NCBI GenBank assembly: GCA_947359465.1 | Contig: OX375877.1 | Location: 50,816,744 to 50,880,743, forward strand | DNA length: 64,000 nucleotides | From: Metellina segmentata | Taxonomy: Eukaryota > Arthropoda > Arachnida > Araneae > Tetragnathidae | Direction: 5' to 3' | Shown here: in pieces, positions 1 through 9,834 of the stretch | Position numbering within the stretch: position 1 is the first letter of the stretch | How the letters are laid out: every line of letters starts with the position of its first letter | Position numbers and translations under genes: made by a program | Notes under the pieces: model-generated | Told to the model about the DNA's origin: nothing | The model's input: the letters and a program-made list of their open reading frames with translations, nothing else | Databases searched by the model: none

Positions 1-949
1 AGGTCCAGGAAAAACTGACCACATCTTGATTTTGTCTATTATCCTGATGGCGAGTTAACTCGTTATTAGCAAAAGTGGTCAGGTCCTGATTGATGAGGTA
101 TCTCACCGAACTCACTAGGAGGATTAACTTCCTCTTTCACCTTGGGGACGGCATTGCCTTCAAAGATTCCTACAACGCCCACTTTGGGAAAACTATGTGG
201 AGGCCCTTCATGTCCTTTTCTCAACGTGCGAAGCAGCTCCAACGCCATCTGACTCCCCAGCCCGATTAGTAAAGTGGGCTGATAATGGAAAAACTCTGAG
301 GAAAGGGGCTTTTGTCCAGCTAAATTCCAAAAGCAGCCTGCCCATCTCTAAGATATTAAAATCCCAAATCTCTTATAAATAGCGCATCTACGAAAGGGAA
401 ACACATCAAAAAAGAAGAGCCGAAAAAGCCTTCAGAAACAGCTTGTACTTTGTATGCGCTCCCAGCTGATGCGTTCTATATAATATAAAATAAAATATCG
501 AAAGCACAGAGCGGCTGTAGCAACCAGCCTAATCGAACTGCTCAGCCATTTTCACACAACGGTTTTTCCCGCTCGATACCGGAGCGCCATCTGGTGAGAT
601 ATTTTCCTCCCACCATTTTTAATAAAAGCTTCTGGTATTGACAGATTGCTTTCTCAAAGGAGTCCCCTAATTTACTTAAGTCATTAAAGCTCTTTGTCCA
701 ATCAATAACTGAGCCTTCAATTTTAGCCCTTCGCCCTGAGAGCTGCGTAATTTGTTTCTTGCGGATAAGAAGAGAGACGATAAAAAATGGATTTCGAACC
801 AGCTTGATTCTTTGTTCTAGTGATGATTAAAGTAGTTGTACAGTGATGGAATTTTTTTTCCGCTCTGAACTTCCTTCTTATTCGTGTCTTTTGGTTTCGG
901 GCGGTTCTTGGGATTTTTTCGCCATTGGATATTACTCGGGGCAACTGTC
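1..949. other. unassigned sequence, no gene supported
   Basis: No recognisable gene or repeat. A 60-codon open frame on the minus strand (248 down to 66) reads like ordinary protein without low complexity, but it has no recognisable domain. It could be a host exon or chance; I favour chance. A short AT-rich stretch lies near 478-500. Confidence 0.3.
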
Positions 950-1830
950 TCCGGCAGATCATTAAAGTTGTGTTAATATTTCGCCGCGTCTTGATGGAGG
1001 TACAGCAATTAAAATGATCAGGCCCGTGTAAACAATACAGCTTAAAATTTCTGTAAGCTTTTGCAACTATCGGTGTTTTTCGGGGAACGAAGTTATCGAG
1101 TTTCTTGTGTGTTCCCATATCAATCAAGAGACTAAGTTACAAAAGATTTCCCTTGATACAACTCCCATCCAACACTACTTACAAATTCCAAAGACAGGGT
1201 CATCTGAGTTTTTATGTCTTATCATAGAGAACATACCAAAACCCGAAATTTCATTAAGTGTCAACTGTGTCTTGTTGTAGGTACAGCTATGAAAATAATG
1301 AAGCTATGAGAGTAATCAGACCCACATGTGAGCAATACAACTTCAACCTTCTTTTAGCTTTAGCAACTTTCGGTGTTTCGAAAGTGACGAAGAAATCGAC
1401 TTTCTTTATGGTATGTTAGGGTATATTTATTTAGCATCGCACTGGAACAGTAACGGGCTTTGTTTTCGCGTGTTCAAATATGAATCAATTGGATTATCCA
1501 CAGAACTTCCATCCGACTCTATTTACAAACTCTAAACCTTGGATTATATAAAATCTTCACATCGAATTATAAGCAACTTTCCAAAGCCCGTTACTGTATC
1601 ATGATGTAGATACAGCTATTAAAATAATTAGGCCTTTGCAAACAATTTTTAGAATAAATTTTTATATGCTTTTATAACAAGTGTTTGAGATGTTCCTAGA
1701 GGGACTGTTATCGAGTTTCTTGACTATTCAAATACGAATATAAAGTTTGTAAATCACAACTTCGAAGGTTGTTTGAGCCTTTATATGCCTTATCACATGC
1801 AAATACCAAAGGCATGTATTTTTGTAAATA
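950..1830. repeat. diverged tandem repeat, ~310-325 bp unit, three copies
   Basis: Three related blocks start near 963, 1273 and 1598. Each has a 'cttg(a/t)tg.aggtacagc(a/t)attaaaat' stretch, then 'agcttttgcaac' and a 'cgagtttctt' segment about 100-140 bases later. Spacings are about 310 and 325 bases. The copies are clearly degenerate, so this is an old satellite fragment. Open frames overlapping it on the minus strand (723-1127) are by-products of the repeat. Confidence 0.7.
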
Positions 1831-2140
1831 TCAAAATTCTTGGCATTTATTCTTTCCAAACAGGGTGCAATGTAGTTCTACCTCCTCGTGGTGCACACCC
1901 CGGGCAACGTCTTTGATGGCAAAGTGAACTACAGTTTAGCATGCGATCTCTTTATGCTTTCCATTTCGGGTCCGCCAGACGTAAATCTCTGGATTTTGGT
2001 ATTCTACAATTTATATGGTAACGATCCGGCACATTTGCTTGACAAAAAGGGTGCTATGCTACACTGTATAAAACGAGAAACCTCTTTCCTCACTGCTTAA
2101 TTATTAAAACAATTTATGCAGTCGACCTATTAGGATGAAG
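1831..2140. other. unassigned; 70-codon open frame of unknown nature
   Basis: An open frame on the plus strand (1888-2100) has no recognisable motif. It lies just upstream of the LINE fragment and could be a remnant of a mobile element or chance. I see no splice or promoter context. Confidence 0.2.
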
Positions 2141-2149
2141 TATTTAAAA

Positions 2150-2540
2150 TGGGAACTAAATATGGAAAAGACTGCTTTTTGGGTGTTCCTGATAGACCAA
2201 GACGGAGGCAGTGGCTGCTTTTCGCCTATTTATCGAGCATGATTGGCTTGCTGCGCATCTGTGTCGTATTGACGTTCTTAATGAAGCTGCCTGCCTCCTG
2301 TGTGACAAAAACGAGCCTATGGACAAACATCACCTGCGTGTCTGTGAAGCTGTCTATGGAGAAACCGATACTTCAAGATACTGGGAAGTTAGAAGACTCT
2401 TGGGATGATAGCCTTCGGCTATCCTTTGAACTTTTTGATATTTCTTGTAGTTGGTCTTCTGTTCACGTTCTTTTTTTTGTTTTGTTTTGTTTTCTTGTTC
2501 ATGTACCCCAGCAATTGGAAATTCAAAAAAAAATTCTTTC
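2150..2540 (+). pseudogene. 3' end of non-LTR retrotransposon (LINE) ORF2 plus 3' tail
   Basis: The frame 2211-2408 encodes a C-terminal LINE domain. It reads 'FRLFIEHDWLAAHLCRI', then a Cys-Cys-His-Cys knuckle (ACLLC, then HHLRVC), then a terminal 'RYWEVRRLLG' before the TGA. This arrangement is typical of the end of ORF2 in several arthropod LINEs (family knowledge). Upstream residues resembling 'PDRPRRR' lie in another frame (about 2173-2200), so the relic is frameshifted. The reverse transcriptase and endonuclease are absent, which is usual for a 5'-truncated copy. A 3' UTR follows, ending in an A-run near 2525-2535. Its last ~30 bases resemble the tail of SINE family C, which suggests that this LINE type mobilised those SINEs. 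Confidence 0.75.
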
Positions 2541-2757
2541 CAAGTTGAGTAGACTGTAGAAGTAAATAAATATAAATAACTAAAAATTAATTATAAATAT
2601 TGTTATTGAAAACAAAACACAGTACTTAGAGTATGATGAATATAAACTTGGTTACCAAACATCATCGAAAACGTATAGAGTGGTGAAATAACTGACAGTG
2701 GTGGACATCCATGGAATGTCAGCATATCATGATTAGCGTCTACCTCGTGTCTAACTC

Positions 2758-2850
2758 ACTGTAGACTTGAGTCCTCCACTGTAGACTTGCGTCCTCCACT
2801 GCAGACTTGCATCCTAAACTGCAGACTTGCGTCCACTCCACTCTAGACAC
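2758..2850. repeat. 22 bp minisatellite, about four units
   Basis: The unit 'cactgtagacttgcgtcctc' is repeated with small changes (tgtagacttgagtcc, tgtagacttgcgtcc, tgcagacttgcatcc, tgcagacttgcgtcc). No coding content. Confidence 0.85.
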
Positions 2851-3005
2851 TGGTCATACTCTCTCGAATGACACAGACGGGACCAGCTGTACCATTCTCA
2901 GGTTAATGTTGAGGGGAACACCGCTGTACCTCCTAGGGTAATGGTGTAGAGAGTCATCACTTGCAACAACTCGTACTCTGTACTAGTGGTGTGACGAAGT
3001 TGGTA

Positions 3006-3295
3006 GGTAGGTACTTTATTAACTTCACCCTAGAGGATCAATCCCTTAAGAAAACCTCCAAGGACAGATCCTGAAAGATCCAAGGACAAAGAATAATTAT
3101 GAACCACGGTCAAATGACGAGAACATGTGAGCTGGCAACCCGATCTCCAAACTTCCACGCCATGCCAACGTGACGACATTTGAGGCAATGTAGATTTAAC
3201 GTGAACCAGTCCCCGTGTACACGACGGTCTCATGGAAAGACCTACTTTTGAACTCGCAACCCTTCAGTTGCTAGTTCGTTGCTCTTCATACTGGA
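3006..3295 (-). mobile_element. SINE family B, near full length
   Basis: Reads tail first on the plus strand: 'gtaggtaggta' (the TACC tail), then the shared body ('gaaccacggtcaaatgacga', 'ccaaacttccacgccatgcc', 'gatttaacgtg'), then the tRNA-like head with 'gaactcgcaacccttcagtt'. The last is the reverse complement of a B-box-like motif. The copy is diverged and has a small local duplication around 3040-3090 ('gatcc.aaggaca' twice). No clear target duplication. Confidence 0.8.
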
Positions 3296-3721
3296 TCAGT
3301 TGCAATTACAATGAAATAAGTTTCTGAGCAACAAGAGGTAATCTGTTGTTGCACTCTATATATTTTTCACATTCACTTTAATATCCAAAACAACATTAGC
3401 GGAACAACCTGAAACTCTCGAAATCCTTTTAGAGTTGCATATCAATTATAAATTAACCAGAATTAAACTAATTACTAATAAAATGCAATTCATCTTCTGA
3501 ATGGATCTAGATGCTTTATATTAAATCTCCCATCATGTCTCGCATAACATATGATGTAATTGTTCAAATCTCCAGAAGTATTTTGTTACATTAATTATCA
3601 GCTTGAAACATACGATTTAGACGCGAATACCATGTGCTACAGTTTTTGTTACTTTCTGATACACAAAGGTAGAAATCGGAACATCAGTATAAACTCTCCG
3701 GCTCCTCCTCCATTTCCATCG

Positions 3722-3895
3722 GGACGGTAGGTATATTAATTACGTCAAACTGAGGCAGCACAACGGGCTATAGGCGACAGTCCGGGATCAATCCCAAAGG
3801 GAAAATTCGAAGACAACACTACGTAATTTTGAACTACGGTCAGATGACGAACCATTTCCATAGGGGTCATGAAGCCTGGGTAGACCAGAAACGTA
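3722..3895 (-). mobile_element. SINE family D, interrupted by the Helitron at 3896
   Basis: Starts with a GGTA-type tail and runs through the shared tail body to the family D-specific stretch 'cctgggtagaccagaaacgta'. Comparison with the D copy at 51891-52125 shows that the SINE should continue with 'tcagcaacataagg', but it is cut exactly after 'acgta'. The sequence that replaces it begins TC and resembles a Helitron 5' end. I did not find the missing half downstream. Confidence 0.7.
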
Positions 3896-4239
3896 TCTTC
3901 TCTACTATTATAAAATGAAGTTTCTGTGTTTATGTGTGTGTGGTATATACGGGGTGCCCTGACGAATTTATAGCATTCACACTAATGAAATTAGGCACAC
4001 ATGTAGTACGAATTTTTTGCAATTTTATATACCAGCCCGATTTTTAAAATTTCATCTAGAAAATTTTATTAAAATTTTATTAATTATTAAATAATTAATA
4101 AAATTTTAATAAAATTGAATTATTATTTGTTTTCCTCTGAATGGCAACACTCTTGAATCGGTCTTGCCTCTGATTCAAATTGTGACTGTTAAGTGTGCGT
4201 CTATTCACACTGCTGACGCCAGTAAAACGGTAAACAATT

Positions 4240-4875
4240 TTATTAAATTTCTATTGTTTTTATTGCTTTTCTAAAAGCATAATTTTAATTTTTCTTTGTT
4301 TGTTATTGTTAATGTGTGTTTTATAGCTTTTTTCATAAAAGCAAAATAACATTTTTCCTTTGTTTCTTATTGTAATTTGAAATCGTAACTAATTTTTTAT
4401 TAACGGTTTATTCTTATATATATCTTTTTCCTTTGTTTCTTATTGTTTTTGTGTTTTTTCTTCATATTTTTAAGGCATATCTTTGTTTGTTATTGTCATT
4501 TTGTAATCCTAACTATCGTTTTTAAAGTTATATATATCAACGGTTTCTAATTTTGGTTTGTTTCAGCGATTTTTTAAAACCATATTATTTGTTTGTTTCT
4601 TACTGTCATTTTGTAATCCTAACTATCGTTTTTAAAGTTATATATTAACGGTTTCTAATTTTGATTTGTTTCAGCGATTTTTTAAAAGCATAATATTATT
4701 TGTTTGTTTCTTATTGTCAGTTTGTAATCGTAACTATCGTTGTTAAAGTTATCTTTGTTTGTTATTGTCATTTTGTAATCATAACTATCGTTTTTAAAGT
4801 TATATATTAACGGTTTCTAATTTTGGTTTGTTTCAGCGATTTTTTAAAACCATAATATTATTTCTTACTGTAATT
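4240..4875. repeat. degenerate tandem repeat, ~100-125 bp unit, inside the Helitron
   Basis: A unit running 'tttgtt..ttattgtcattttgtaatcctaactatcgtttttaaagttatatattaacggtttctaattttg.tttgtttcagcgattttttaaaa' is present in about four to five imperfect copies. Each full unit carries 'tttgtttcag', which resembles a 3' splice acceptor. The array ends just before helicase coding sequence begins, so an intronic role is possible but unproven. Confidence 0.75.
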
Positions 4876-4887
4876 TTGTAATCCTAA

Positions 4888-6294
4888 ATGATGCAAATGT
4901 AATAACAGCATACATAGAGGAGAATGAGCCAAAAATGGTAGAAGATCAAAGGGAAGCATTTGACAACATTACAAAAGCAGTTTTTGATAGGCAGAGTGGC
5001 ATATTCTTTTTGGATGCTCCTGGCGGTACGGGTAAGACCTTTCTCATCAATCTTCTCTTGGCTAAAGTACGACAGAGAAACGACATTGCCCTGGCTGTTG
5101 CTTCATCGGGCATTGCTGCAACACTATTGACGGGAGGCAGGACTGCTCACTCGGCTTTCAAGTTACCGTTACATTTGGCAAACGTAGAAAGTCCTACGTG
5201 TAACATTTCAAGAAATTCGACAAAGGCAAAGGTTTTACAGCATTGCTAGCTCATTGTCTGGGATGAATGTACTATGTCCCACAAAGCCGCATTCGAAGCA
5301 CTTGATGTCACGTTGAAAGACCTCACACATACCAATGAGATAATGGGAGGCGTCACTGGTGTTAGCTGGCGACTTTCGCCAGACACTTCCGGTTATTCCC
5401 CGCGGAACCAGAGCGGATGAAATGCAAGCCTGCTTGAAATCATCTCACATTTGGAATGGCATCCACATACTTCGACTCTCGACAAACATGCGAGCTCATG
5501 TAACAGGTGATCCCTCTGCCCACATTTTTGCACATAATCTACTTAAAGTGGGAAATGGTGCCATTGTTTCTGATAAAACAGATGGAAGTATACCAATGCA
5601 AAGCATTGCAAATATTGTTAAAACACAACAAGAGCTCAAAGACGCAGTGTACCCAAATGTCGCACTACACTTTACTAATCACACATGGCTATGCCAAAGG
5701 GCAATTCTTGCCCCAAGAAACGAAGATGTAAATGTTATTAACAAGCAACTGTTGCAACAATTGGCCGGTAGTGTTCAAATTTACAAATCTATCGACACTA
5801 CGTGTAACACAGATGAAGCCGTAAACTACACTACGGAGTTTTTAAACTCACTAAAACCATCTGGAGTACCCTCTCACATATTGGAACTAAAGATTGGGGC
5901 ACCGATCATGCTTCTAAGAAATCTCAATCCACCTTCACTCTGTAATGGCACAAGACTGTCTGTCAAGAAACTCATGCCAAATATTATTCAAGCCACCATC
6001 ATGACTGGTCATGCCACAGGCGAAGACGTTTTCATTCCGAGAATACCAATCATCCCTTCTGATATCCCATTTCAATTTAAAAGACTTCAGTTCCCGGTTC
6101 GTTTAAGTTTCGCTATGAGCATCAACAAGGCACAGGGACAATCGTTGAAAGTTGTAGGACTCAACCTCATTAAACCGTGTTTCTCACACGGTCAACTGTA
6201 TGTGGGGTGTTCGAGAGTTGGAAAAGCCAGTAATCTTTACATCCTAGCTCCAAATGGAAGGACATTAAACATAGTGTATAATGAAGCTCTGTAA
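4888..6294 (+). pseudogene. Helitron PIF1-like helicase, C-terminal part, broken
   Basis: Encodes the superfamily 1 helicase end of a Helitron transposase, which would unwind DNA during rolling-circle transposition. Visible motifs in order: Walker A 'APGGTGKTF' (~5020), motif Ia 'ASSGIAATLL', motif II 'VWDECTMS' (~5257), motif III 'LAGDFRQTLPVI' (~5362), a 'NMRA' stretch, 'APRNEDVNVIN', 'GAPIMLLRN', motif V 'AMSINKAQGQS' (~6112) and motif VI 'QLYVGCSRVGK' (~6195). A TAG stop at 5248-5250 interrupts the frame just before motif II, and a frameshift near 5350-5360 separates motif II from motif III. The frame stays open upstream of the first Met (4935) to about 4888 and then enters the AT-rich repeats. 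Otherwise the motifs are well kept, so the inactivation may be fairly recent. A host PIF1 gene is less likely because the sequence style and context are those of Helitrons. Confidence 0.88.
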
Positions 6295-6372
6295 TATATA
6301 AAATATCACTTCCAAACCACCATCAAAATTTTCCATCCAATGTTGTCCAAAGCCACAGGTGTCATCACAGGT

Positions 6373-6446
6373 TGTGATCCCGGATCGTCGTCAATATCCC
6401 GTTGTGTTGCTCTAGTACGACGTAAATTTTAAAAAAAAATTACCAA
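6373..6446 (+). mobile_element. SINE 3'-end fragment (A/B type)
   Basis: Only the last ~70 bases of the SINE body are present ('gatcccggatcgtcgtcaat', 'cccgttgtgttgctctagta', then an A-rich stretch and 'attacc'). No clear target duplication. Confidence 0.75.
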
Positions 6447-6721
6447 ATCGACAACAAATGGCAACTGTTCTGACTTGCCAATCAAAACTTCGAAAGTTCG
6501 AACGTACAAAAATGCGAGCTTTGCGCACGCCAAGATTAAGTATAAAAAGTAGGAACGTTCGTTTTGATTTTTAAGATCTTAGATTCATTCTAGCTTTCTG
6601 CTTCGCAGACTTCGAACGTGATGAAGTAGAATTGTATTAAATTTTCGTCGATGTAAATTTGTTAATTTTTGAAGCGTAAGATATGTTTTAGTAAAGCAAG
6701 TTTAATCCATTCTTCTGATGT

Positions 6722-6820
6722 CATGTCTATGATCTCTTTATCCCGGACCGTCGTAAATAGCCCGTTGTATTGTTCTCGTACGACGTTAACTAAAATTACC
6801 ATTACCATGTCTATGATCTC
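6722..6820 (+). mobile_element. SINE 3'-end fragment with 15 bp target duplication
   Basis: A ~69 bp piece of SINE 3' end (6737-6805, ending 'attaccattac') is flanked by perfect direct repeats CATGTCTATGATCTC at 6722-6736 and 6806-6820. A complete duplication around a 3'-only fragment means that it inserted as this short piece. That is the expected result of 5'-truncated target-primed reverse transcription. Confidence 0.9.
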
Positions 6821-6893
6821 AATATTTACGCAAAACAAGTGGTTGGTACTAACAAACCACTTAGAGGGACGTTGATACAAAAAATCTTTTAAG

Positions 6894-6962
6894 TTTGTTG
6901 TTTTGGCGTCTCGTGGCTTAAGGGTCATATTTAGTCGAGCTATACCAAACGCAAGACAGCGT
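6894..6962 (+). repeat. repeat E copy
   Basis: Contains 'gttgttttggcgtctcgtgg', 'gggtcatatttagtcgagct' and 'accaaacgcaagac'. Similar stretches occur near 42490-42680, 50990-51060 (minus), 52235-52330 and 54380-54455. The class is unknown; a small SINE or the end of a DNA transposon are both possible. Confidence 0.5.
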
Positions 6963-7614
6963 CAGGTAAAGATCCACAGAAACATCTCGAGAATATGATA
7001 AAAATCAGTCTTCAACACGCGATCGGGAAAAGCCCATTCAGATCTTCGAATTAAACGCTTGTCGTACTTTTAATTCTACAAAAACAGGCCAGAAGCGTGA
7101 GCAACGAGTAATAACCGGGCTAACTCACCTCCTGACCATGCAGCATCTTCATTTATTTCTTTAACCACCAATAATATAATCTCCCCCACTCAAATCCCTG
7201 TTGGTTTCGGTGATCAGTCAGAAGCAAGAGGAGGGGAGACGAGGAAGCAACCCAAATTGGCGCTTAAGGCCCATGCCAAAGCAATCTCTGCATGTAATGG
7301 GATATGCAAATGAGCATCGGGCCCGTTCTGTACCTAACCAGCTGTTCAAGTTCGGTTCGAAGGTATTTCCAAGAGTAGCGTAAACTTATTATGGAAATAA
7401 AATGCGACGGGTTTTGGCTTTTTTGTTACTCCCTTATTCTTTAATATATATATCAGAGCATTTGGGGGGAAATTTTGCAATTAGATCCATTTAGGGAGAG
7501 GGGGCAGGTGAGGCATGGAGAGGACCACTCCCAGTCGCTGCTTGCTTTTCCTAAAATGCAAATAAGTCTGAAGGATCTGGTGAAGTATGAGATGGTTGGT
7601 GTTTGGGGGAAAGA
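6963..7614. other. unassigned, moderately GC-rich
   Basis: No recognisable gene. A 60-codon open frame at 7201-7383 has no motif. A short AT run lies near 7441-7452. Confidence 0.3.
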
Positions 7615-7804
7615 TGGATTCTTTTTTTTTTCTTAGTTGGGACTTTTAATTTCGCAATGCTGTTGCTCAATCAGTGGTTGTTTTCTGATGGCTGTGTCTG
7701 TTGGGCGAGAGGAGATTTGGGTTAATGTGGGGATTCCGTTGATTCGAGGAGCTCTCTCGTTAAACCGCCTCGAAAATTTACGTTGAAAGGTAAGATTCCT
7801 TCAG
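7615..7804. repeat. outlying satellite unit (same family as 9835-12300)
   Basis: 'gggacttttaatttcgcaatgctgttgctcaatcagtggttgttttctgatggctgtgtctgttg' and 'gagatttgggttaatgtggg' match the satellite consensus downstream. The unit is cut at 7804 by a SINE and resumes at 8692 ('aagattccttcagtgttacc'). Confidence 0.75.
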
Positions 7805-8704
7805 CCGACCAGTCGATCTAGTGGTTAGGGTGTTGGCCTCTGGATCGGAAGGTTCCTGGTTCAAATCCGTGGTCAGGGCATGTATGTAAATTGTACTGTT
7901 TTTTGTTAGGGACAATGATGGTCCTCCCAATGGGTGCTCCTTCACAAGTGGCCATCACTTCAGGCCTTGTAGTGGCCAATGATTTAGTTCATACAAGAGG
8001 GCTGCAGTCCCCTGCTCGCTACCGCTCGCCAACCCCCGGAACTGTTTACGCAGTTCCATCGGGTCGCTTCGCTCGCTCATCGGACACTAAAATATTTTAG
8101 TCAACCTTTATCACTATCACAGAAAAAATAGCATCATTAAGTGAATTAATTTACAGTAAAAATATATCTGGGATAATATAGTACGTACAAACACGGTGCC
8201 AAAAAAAATCTAACCTTTAATATTTACACGTTGCAAAGAGTAAGTAAGTTTTGTGATTCTTTGGGAGCAGTGAGCAAGCGAAAACCTTTCTAATGTAAAA
8301 TAATTCCTAATCTAACTTATAATACTCAGAAACGTTCGTTTCGACTTGGGAATTCACCCTATTAGCCATTTGTTGCTCGCCTAAGCCTGTCGGCTTTATT
8401 TCTGGCCGATCTTCGTTGAAATCTTTCATCAAGGCAATCCCTAGCTCGCTGCTTTCTTCTACGCAAATTATATTCAACAGATCGCAAAAAACTCATTTTG
8501 AATAACGAATGTTCCTATAATTCGTAAGCGTGTCCTATAATGCGTAGCTCAACAACACAGCGAAATACTCGACGCCAGGGTTGAGATTCGTAAACAAACT
8601 GACTGTTGCCAACGGCAAGAAAGAAATAAGCACCCTTTTTCAGCCACGCATAAGCGTTTTATATACTTAGATGTGCCCGCCATTGGAAAAAAAGATTCCT
8701 TCAG
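7792..8704 (+). mobile_element. SINE family C with a large internal insertion
   Basis: The target duplication AAGATTCCTTCAG lies at 7792-7804 and 8692-8704 (13/13). The element begins with a tRNA-like head: an A-box-like 'tagtggttagggtg' and a B-box 'ggttcaaatcc'. It continues into the family C body ('gttagggacaatgatggtcc', 'tcacaagtggccatcacttc'). The terminal part ('atgtgcccgccattgg' plus A-run) lies at 8671-8691. About 650 bases between roughly 8010 and 8665 do not belong to the SINE consensus and must be a secondary insertion whose ends I cannot define. Confidence 0.85.
8010..8665. other. unclassified insertion inside the SINE
   Basis: Separates 'gatttagttcat' from 'atgtgcccgcc', which are adjacent in other family C copies (18714-18972, 52971-53237). 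It includes a GC-rich, palindrome-like start ('tcgggtcgcttcgctcgctc') and unrelated AT-rich sequence. No convincing inverted repeats or long target duplication were found. Confidence 0.5.
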
Positions 8705-9477
8705 TGTTACCAACATGTGATGTAGGAATGCACATCGTCGGGTCTCACGCGGCCCTCCGTTGATTCGATGGCGGTCCGCTTCACTCTGCGTTATTTTAAC
8801 TTTAACCAGTCACAGAACTTTGTTGAGATATAATGCATTAAAATACATAAGTCCCTTTGAGTTCACATATGTCGGAGAACAAATATTTTCAGTCCTGTAT
8901 ATTTGCAAATCGAAAAATAGGATCCGATGGACCAATTAAAATTTAGAACCAATTTAAGGGTCTGGCTACTACAAAAATCGAACTAAATATTAAGACGATT
9001 GCAAAATAAATTTAATACTACGCAGCAAAATATATTATCCACTCTCAGTTTATATATTATCTTCTTTGTATAACAATAGTAGCTAAATAACCCGGCGTTG
9101 CTCGTGTTTCAATATAACCGCGACAGCCTAAATATGACCACGATATTTCCCTGTGTTAACTCATACACAAACTCTGTAGAACGTGTTTCCTTGTCCATGT
9201 CCATTTATTGCAGAAAAACAAACTTAATTTTTTATAGTTGGGGCTTCGAGGGGCACTTTTAGGTCTACTTTGTGCCAATTTTCATAGCAACAGATTAGTC
9301 TGAAGACAGGAAAGATATAGACTACGTTTTATGCAGTGTTCTAAAGTATGTGTACCAAATTTGGTGTGGATTCATCAAACGGCATAGATTTGTATAGAGA
9401 ATATACACACACATCCTTTTTATTATATATCAATAAAAATATAAATAATATATATGATCAAAAAAAAAACATTAATA
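8705..9477. other. satellite edge followed by possible LINE-like repeat
   Basis: After a few bases of satellite, the sequence is unassigned to about 9060. From 9075 it contains 'aacccggcgttgctcgtg' and later 'gtaccaaatttggtgtggat'. These resemble phrases that I associate with the 3' regions of invertebrate retroelements. This is weak, memory-based evidence. Confidence 0.25.
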
Positions 9478-9502
9478 AATATATATATATATATATATAT
9501 AT
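9478..9502. repeat. (AT)n microsatellite
   Basis: Pure alternating TA of about 24 bases within AT-rich DNA. Confidence 0.95.
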
Positions 9503-9702
9503 AAAACAAGAGAAAATTCAAATAATAGAAACCAAAAGGAATTTATTGAAAACGAAAGTGTTGGTGGATCAGGGCGTCATCAGGGAGGAGCCTGACCCAA
9601 ACAACACAAAATATAGTTCCTCCATAAATCACAGTGAATTTATATGACTATTGCCTTAACAAGTCTGTGCATCCCTTGAAAGGATAGTACTTCTCTTATC
9701 AT

Positions 9703-9832
9703 AGGTAGTTAATTAATTTTTCACTGGTGCAATACAACCAGTTGGCGATGGTCCGGGATCAATTCCGAAGGGAAAGATACAAGGGCAAGACCTCGTAATT
9801 TTGAACCGCGATGAGAGGACGACTTTTATTTT
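9703..9832 (-). mobile_element. SINE tail-half fragment
   Basis: Contains 'gcgatggtccgggatcaatt', 'gggaaagata' and 'ctcgtaattttgaaccgcg' in the minus orientation. It ends abruptly where the satellite starts, so it is truncated. Confidence 0.75.
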
Positions 9833-9834
9833 AG

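Larger units (their letters stand above)
3896..6372 (+). mobile_element. Helitron relic, 5' end and helicase portion
   Basis: The proposed 5' end is TCTTCTCTACTATTATAAA at 3896, preceded by A. This fits Helitron ends (5' TC, insertion between A and T; family knowledge) and it breaks a family D SINE at that exact base. Inside are an AT-rich block with internal repeats (4240-4875) and a PIF1-like helicase relic (4888-6294). The Rep nuclease domain of a full Helitron is not visible. I could not find a convincing 3' end (hairpin plus CTAG or CTRR), so the right boundary is set at the next SINE fragment and is approximate. Confidence 0.7.

Noticed and set aside
723..1127. 134-codon minus-strand open frame
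   Set aside because: Partly within the ~315 bp satellite and without any motif; probably chance.
6588..6596. 'ctagc' as the 3' end of the Helitron at 3896
   Set aside because: No hairpin directly upstream, the following base is C rather than T, and the expected remainder of the interrupted SINE does not follow.
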